Below, piece by piece: positions 60,443 through 64,000 of a DNA stretch of 64,000 bases. Positions within the stretch are counted from its first letter, which is position 1. Every line of letters begins with the position of its first letter. This stretch comes from Bacteroidota bacterium (GTDB lineage Bacteria; Bacteroidota; Bacteroidia; Chitinophagales; Chitinophagaceae): contig VGFP01000002.1 of assembly GCA_016868855.1 (NCBI GenBank), positions 159,210-223,209 of the forward strand, given 5' to 3'. Made by a program: the position numbers and the translations under genes. The notes under the pieces were generated by a model that did no database searches, had not been told where the DNA came from, and saw nothing but the letters and a program-made list of their open reading frames with translations.

Positions 60443-61126
60443 TTATTTCAACCAGTCGTTGAATTCATCACGACTAACGAGGCCTTGCTTTCTTTTGATC
60501 TCTTTACCATCCTTGTAAAGAATAAAAGTAGGCAGGGCTTCTACATGTAAAGATTGCATGAGCGCTGCTTCAATTCCTCCATCCATCTTGATCAATGCCA
60601 ATTTGTTCTTGTTGTCATTTACAAATGATTGCAAAACAGGTTCCATTTTTCTTCAGGGCGGGCACCATTCTGCACCAAAATCCACCAATGTAAGTGAATG
60701 GCTATTCACCTGACCAATATATGATTCCATAGAGGTTTGTTTTGCATTGAGATCCACACCTTCCAATGCAATGCCGTTTGCTTTCCATGCGCTGATGCCT
60801 CCTTCCAGGTTGATCACTTCATACCCCTGCATTCTCAATTCATCTGCAGCTGCTCCGCTTCTGCCTCCACTCAAACAGTATATATACACAGGTTTAGATT
60901 TATCAAGTGAGGCAGTTCTGTCTTTGAATTCGGCTTTATTCATCCAGTTGGCTTGCAAGGAATATTTTATATGCCCACTTTTATATTCATCCGCTGTTCT
61001 CACATCCAAAATTTGCGCACCTGCTTTTTGAATCGATTCATTGAATGCAGCAGGTTTGAGGGATTGCTGACCATTTGAACTGCAAGCGAGAAGCGTTAAA
61101 ATGAAAAAATACAATATGAATCTCAT
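60443..61126 (-). CDS. rhodanese-thioredoxin fusion lipoprotein interrupted by an in-frame TGA at the second Cys of CxxC
   Basis: The open frame 61126-60653 encodes a lipoprotein signal (LTLLACSSNG, lipobox Cys15), a rhodanese domain (about 25-120, active Cys84 in YCLSGGRSGAAADEL) and the start of a thioredoxin domain (SLTLVDFGAEWCPP). It ends at TGA (60653-60655), codon 158. The same frame continues as RKMEPVLQSFVNDNKNK, then the cis-Pro motif ALPTFILYKDG and a normal C-terminus at codon 227. The TGA takes the place of the second Cys in WCPPC. Other genes here end in TGA, so it is not a reassigned code. A sulfur-transfer/redox role on the cell envelope is likely if read-through or Sec insertion occurs. 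A -7 box TAACTTTG (61141-61148) precedes the gene. Confidence 0.85.
60615..60628 (-). other. small hairpin 24 nt after the in-frame TGA (possible bacterial SECIS)
   Basis: On the minus strand TCATT and AATGA enclose TGTA: a 5-bp stem, 6 bp if the loop is only 2 nt. The apical loop begins about 30 nt after the TGA and has G at its second position, both within the range described for bacterial SECIS elements. The stem is short and A/T-rich, so evidence is weak. Confidence 0.25.
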
Positions 61127-61140
61127 GATGAATATTTTTT

Positions 61141-61148
61141 CAAAGTTA
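61141..61148 (-). promoter_or_regulatory. -7 box upstream of the rhodanese-thioredoxin gene
   Basis: Minus-strand TAACTTTG, identical to the rplS -7 box, lies 14 nt before the ATG. The -33 position reads GTTA instead of TTTG. Confidence 0.4.
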
Positions 61149-61179
61149 GCATAAGCTTTTCATTTCTTAACTTGCTGTT

Positions 61180-62127
61180 ATGTTGGATGAAAAGCTCTTG
61201 ATGTTTGAAAATCGCCTGAAAAAACTGATGAAAATCAGATCCAAAGAGGCTTTCAGACAACAGGTAAGTTGTTACAGGTTCTATGACAGGGATTTGCCTG
61301 AATTCCCTTTGATCATTGATGTGTATGAAACCAACTTATTGGTGACAGAATACAGGAGTCAGCACCGATTGACGCTGGATGAATACATCGCATGGCTCGA
61401 TGGCAGCCTGCTTGTCATTAAAAAAGTATTCAACAAAACAGATGATCAAATCCATGTCAAGGAACGAAAAGTGAAGGAGAACAGGCAGGATCAATATGCA
61501 AAAACAGCATCCATCAAGGATCACATGGTTGTGCAAGAAGGGGGACTTCAATTTTTAGTGAATCTGACGGATTATTTGGACACGGGACTCTTTCTGGATC
61601 ATCGCATTACCCGATCAATGGTTCGCGAAAAATCACACAACAAAAAAGTACTCAACCTTTTTTGCTATACCGGATCTTTTTCAGTTTATGCTGCAGCAGG
61701 CATGGCAAGTGAAGTTGTATCTATCGATCTTTCCAATACATACATAGATTGGGCGAAGCGCAATATGCAATTGAATGGGTTCATGGGTGAAAAATATATT
61801 TATCAGCGTGGCGATGTGTTGCAGTTGCTTCCAAAGCTGCAAAACAATTATTTTGACATCATCGTCTTGGATCCTCCCACTTTCAGCAACAGCAAATCCA
61901 TGAAGGAGATTTTCGATGTGCAGCAAATGCACGTAAATTTGATCAATCTTTGTTTAGAAAAACTAGTAAGTGGCGGAGAGCTGATTTTTAGTACAAATGC
62001 CAGAAAATTTCACCTGGAAAGAGAAGGTATAGAGGGGCATGTTAAAGAAATCACCACCGCAACAGAGCCCTTTGATTACAAAGGAAAATTATTGAGGTGG
62101 TGTTTCAGTATTGTGAAGCGGGGTTAA
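61180..62127 (+). CDS. class I SAM-dependent rRNA methyltransferase (RlmK/RlmI-like)
   Basis: 315 residues. A small N-terminal domain (DEKLLMFENRLKKLMKIRSKEAFRQQVSCYRFYDRDLPEFP) precedes the Rossmann methyltransferase core with LNLFCYTGSFSVYAAAGMA (SAM motif I), VVSIDLSNTYIDWAKRNMQLNGF, DIIVLDPPTFSNS (motif IV, DPPTF) and LIFSTNARKFHLE. The pattern is that of the C-terminal half of RlmKL, which forms m7G in 23S rRNA. It lacks the N-terminal THUMP half and the PUA domain of RlmI, so the exact target base is uncertain. It is convergent with the SlyD-like gene, sharing a TTAA double stop. Confidence 0.92.
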   Translation: MLDEKLLMFENRLKKLMKIRSKEAFRQQVSCYRFYDRDLPEFPLIIDVYETNLLVTEYRSQHRLTLDEYIAWLDGSLLVIKKVFNKTDDQIHVKERKVKENRQDQYAKTASIKDHMVVQEGGLQFLVNLTDYLDTGLFLDHRITRSMVREKSHNKKVLNLFCYTGSFSVYAAAGMASEVVSIDLSNTYIDWAKRNMQLNGFMGEKYIYQRGDVLQLLPKLQNNYFDIIVLDPPTFSNSKSMKEIFDVQQMHVNLINLCLEKLVSGGELIFSTNARKFHLEREGIEGHVKEITTATEPFDYKGKLLRWCFSIVKRG

Positions 62128-62552
62128 GAAACAATTTCGACCAGTTCTACATCAAATACAAGATCCTTGCCTGCCAAAAAATGATTGGCATCCATCACAA
62201 TGGCTTCTTCTTTGATTTCAATTACTTCAACAGGAACAGGTTGGCCATATTCATTCTGAAGATTCAGTTTCATGCCAATTTCGATGCTCATTCCTTCTGG
62301 AATATTTGATTTAGGAAAATCGATGATGGCTTCTGGATTTTTGAGCCCATATCCATTTGCTGGATCGATATTGATTGTTTTCTTTTCGCCAATGGTCATT
62401 CCCAACACACCTGCGTTAAATCCTGCAATCATCTGACCTGCACCCAATATAAATTCTAACGGCGCGCGTCCTACTGAACTATCAAACTGCGATCCATCAG
62501 TCAATTTGCCTGTATAATGTACTCTTACTACGTCTCCTTTTTTGGCTTGCAT
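62124..62552 (-). CDS. FKBP-type peptidyl-prolyl isomerase, SlyD-like
   Basis: 142-residue cytoplasmic isomerase/chaperone. The FKBP core is split by an insert-in-flap domain as in SlyD: N-terminal VVRVHYTGKLTDGSQFDSS and PLEFILGAGQMIAGFNAGVLGM, then the insert (INIDPANGYGLKNPEAIIDFP to QPVPVEVIEI), then the end MDANHFLAGKDLVFDVELVEI. The metal-binding His/Cys tail of E. coli SlyD is missing, so it is a short SlyD without the nickel function. Confidence 0.93.
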   Translation of the reverse strand: MQAKKGDVVRVHYTGKLTDGSQFDSSVGRAPLEFILGAGQMIAGFNAGVLGMTIGEKKTINIDPANGYGLKNPEAIIDFPKSNIPEGMSIEIGMKLNLQNEYGQPVPVEVIEIKEEAIVMDANHFLAGKDLVFDVELVEIVS

Positions 62553-62628
62553 AATTCTGGAATTTTTAATATAAATAAGGATCGAAACTAACTTTAATCT
62601 TTTACTTTTAGGATAATATTTTAGTTAA

Positions 62629-63861
62629 ATGAATAAAATTATTACCTCTTTCCTTGCTTTTATTTGTTTGCTCCTTTCAGTCCCTGTCCTGGCGCAAACC
62701 GATGTGCAGCCCGGTGCAGCAAATACCAGCGCTTATATCCAATTGCTAAAGGGAAAACAGATAGCTGTTTTTGCGAATCAAACTTCCATGGTTGGTGACA
62801 AGCACTTGGTTGACGTTTTGTTGGACAACAAGATTGCGGTGAAAAAGATTTTTGGTCCGGAACATGGCTTCAGAGGTGTTGCGGATGCGGGGGAAAAAGT
62901 CGGCAACTATATTGACACAAAAACGGGCATTCCAGTGATCTCACTTTACGGAGCAAAACAAAAACCTTCCGAGGATGACCTGAAAGATGTTGATTTGCTG
63001 GTGTTTGACATTCAAGATGTAGGCGTAAGGTTTTACACTTTCATTTCCTCATTGCAGCATTTGATGGAAGCAGGATTTACTCATAAAAAATCGGTTATCG
63101 TCTTGGATCGACCCAATCCCAATGGTCATTATATTGATGGACCTGTTTTGGATACTGCATTCAAATCATTTGTAGGAATGCAACCAGTGCCGGTAGTTTA
63201 TGGAATGACAATTGGTGAATATGCCAAGATGCTGGTGGGGGAGCAGTGGATAGAAAAACAGGCAATGAATGGGTATCTGAATATGAAAGTTACAGGTATC
63301 GACCCCTTGATTGTCATACCATGCCTGCAATACAATAGAAATAAAGTTTATCCACTTCCCATCAAGCCATCACCCAACCTACCTGATTTAACTGCAGTCT
63401 ATTGGTATCCATCCATCTGTTTTTTTGAGGGTACAGTCCTCAGCGAAGGCAGGGGTACTGCAGCACCCTTTCAAGTATTTGGACACCCATCTCTACCAAG
63501 TAACCTGTTTCAGTTCACACCCCGAAGTATTCCTGGTGCAACCAATCCCAAACTCAAAGATCAACTTTGTTATGGTTGGAATCTGTCAGGAGATGCAGGA
63601 GAAGCCAGAAAAAAAATCAACGGTCATTTGCATCTTGAGTATTTGGTTGAAGCATACAAGTTATTTCCCGACAAAGAAAAATTCTTCATCCTTCCCAAAT
63701 CTGGTGATACCAGGGCTGCATTCTTCAACAAGCTTGCCGGATCTGATTTGCTCATTAAGCAAATACAGCAAGGCATGGGTGCAGAGGATATCAGAAAGTC
63801 GTGGGAGCCTGCACTTTCCTCATTCAAAAGCATTCGAAAGAAGTATTTGCTATATCAGTAA
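62629..63861 (+). CDS. namZ: exo-beta-N-acetylmuramidase NamZ (DUF1343, GH171), exported
   Basis: 410 residues with a signal peptide (NKIITSFLAFICLLLSVPVLAQ). DUF1343 landmarks: KIFGPEHGFRGVADAGEKV with the catalytic-region Glu, LLVFDIQDVGVRFYTFISSL, VVLDRPNPNGHYIDGPVLD, PSPNLPDLTAVYWYPSICFFEGT, and SEGRGTAAPFQVFGHP. Family members (Bacillus NamZ, formerly YbbC) release terminal MurNAc from muropeptides, feeding peptidoglycan recycling. fmt starts 8 bp downstream. A TATTTTAG box ends 4 nt before the ATG. Confidence 0.93.
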   Translation: MNKIITSFLAFICLLLSVPVLAQTDVQPGAANTSAYIQLLKGKQIAVFANQTSMVGDKHLVDVLLDNKIAVKKIFGPEHGFRGVADAGEKVGNYIDTKTGIPVISLYGAKQKPSEDDLKDVDLLVFDIQDVGVRFYTFISSLQHLMEAGFTHKKSVIVLDRPNPNGHYIDGPVLDTAFKSFVGMQPVPVVYGMTIGEYAKMLVGEQWIEKQAMNGYLNMKVTGIDPLIVIPCLQYNRNKVYPLPIKPSPNLPDLTAVYWYPSICFFEGTVLSEGRGTAAPFQVFGHPSLPSNLFQFTPRSIPGATNPKLKDQLCYGWNLSGDAGEARKKINGHLHLEYLVEAYKLFPDKEKFFILPKSGDTRAAFFNKLAGSDLLIKQIQQGMGAEDIRKSWEPALSSFKSIRKKYLLYQ

Positions 63862-63869
63862 TTTTGCAC

Positions 63870-64000
63870 ATGCCTGATATCAAAAATTGCCGCATCATCT
63901 TTTTTGGAACACCTCTTTTTGCGGTTGCTGTTTTGGATAAGTTGGTGAAAAAAGGCTGTCAGGTGGTTGGGGTGGTTACGGCTCAAGATAAACCTGCCGG
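63870..64000 (+). CDS. fmt: methionyl-tRNA formyltransferase, 5' part
   Basis: The ATG at 63870 opens a frame that runs to the window end (43 codons). The product MPDIKNCRIIFFGTPLFAVAVLDKL and VVTAQDKPAG matches the N-terminus of Fmt, which formylates initiator Met-tRNA: RIIFFGTPxFA is the family signature and VVTxxDKPAG the following conserved strand. It starts 8 bp after the namZ stop. The rest of the gene lies beyond the window. Confidence 0.93.
   Translation, partial: MPDIKNCRIIFFGTPLFAVAVLDKLVKKGCQVVGVVTAQDKPA

Noticed and set aside
60443..60646. Separate small gene starting at ATG 60646
   Set aside because: It is exactly in frame with the upstream rhodanese-thioredoxin gene and would encode a thioredoxin fragment without its CxxC; better explained as the part after an in-frame TGA.
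60653..60655. Genome-wide reassignment of TGA to an amino acid
   Set aside because: Many genes here end normally with TGA (Rel, gatA, DUF2721, the CHU_C protein), and reading through them would add unrelated sequence.

Overview
The window looks like chromosomal sequence from a member of the Bacteroidota, most likely close to Chitinophagaceae/Chitinophagales. The signs are type IX secretion (T9SS) genes (a CHU_C-type gliding/secretion client next to a PorP/SprF-like protein), promoters of the Bacteroidota form TTTG-N19-TAnnTTTG, tRNA genes without an encoded CCA, almost no Shine-Dalgarno sequences, and families typical of the phylum (DUF3127, DUF6702, COG2509 flavoprotein, split 5'-nucleotidase). 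I see no phage, insertion sequence, integron or CRISPR array. It reads as a gene-dense housekeeping segment with some secreted and accessory genes.

Layout. 1-2.3 kb (+): 3' end of a Rel/SpoT gene, purA and an acidic low-complexity protein. 2.3-10.5 kb (mostly -): lytic transglycosylase, gatA, tatA, rplS, rny, zapA, a coiled-coil protein and pheT, with one small + strand gene between zapA and the coiled-coil gene. 10.7-18.7 kb: dnaB-rsmE, pyrD (-), thiolase, a TonB receptor with its lipoprotein partner, and a DUF2721 protein. 18.7-24.9 kb (-): an ABC exporter, a NatAB-like pair, a COG2509 flavoprotein and DUF3127. 25-28.3 kb (+): 5'-nucleotidase split over two genes, then dnaA. 28.3-28.6 kb: tRNA-Ser(GCT) and tRNA-Pro(TGG) between a consensus promoter and a terminator. 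28.7-39.8 kb (+): five large exported proteins (M28 peptidase, lipoprotein aminopeptidase, beta-propeller phosphoesterase, sortilin-like propeller, GH78 rhamnosidase). 39.8-42.3 kb (-): metX-hom behind a SAM-I riboswitch. 42.4-48.4 kb: uvrA, a deoxyribonucleotidase, elaA (-) and recG. 48.4-53.2 kb: T9SS pair. 53.2-64 kb: glcD-like oxidase, LOG protein, mrp, DUF6702/HupE/M1 peptidase cluster, a rhodanese-thioredoxin lipoprotein, a methyltransferase, a SlyD-like isomerase, namZ and the 5' end of fmt.

Most unusual points. (1) The rhodanese-thioredoxin lipoprotein at 60443-61126 (-) has an in-frame TGA exactly where the second cysteine of the thioredoxin CxxC should be. Intact thioredoxin sequence follows, and a small hairpin lies at a SECIS-like distance. 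It is either a selenocysteine codon or a fresh nonsense change or sequencing error. (2) All ten convergent gene junctions abut or overlap (gap 2 bp or less, four with a shared 4-nt bidirectional stop). (3) The SAM-I riboswitch shows a complete switch: promoter, aptamer, 9-bp antiterminator and terminator. (4) A 28-bp tandem heptad repeat sits inside a conserved flavoprotein gene. (5) A small signal-less protein resembles a T9SS C-terminal domain and is encoded between zapA and a ZapB-like coiled-coil gene.
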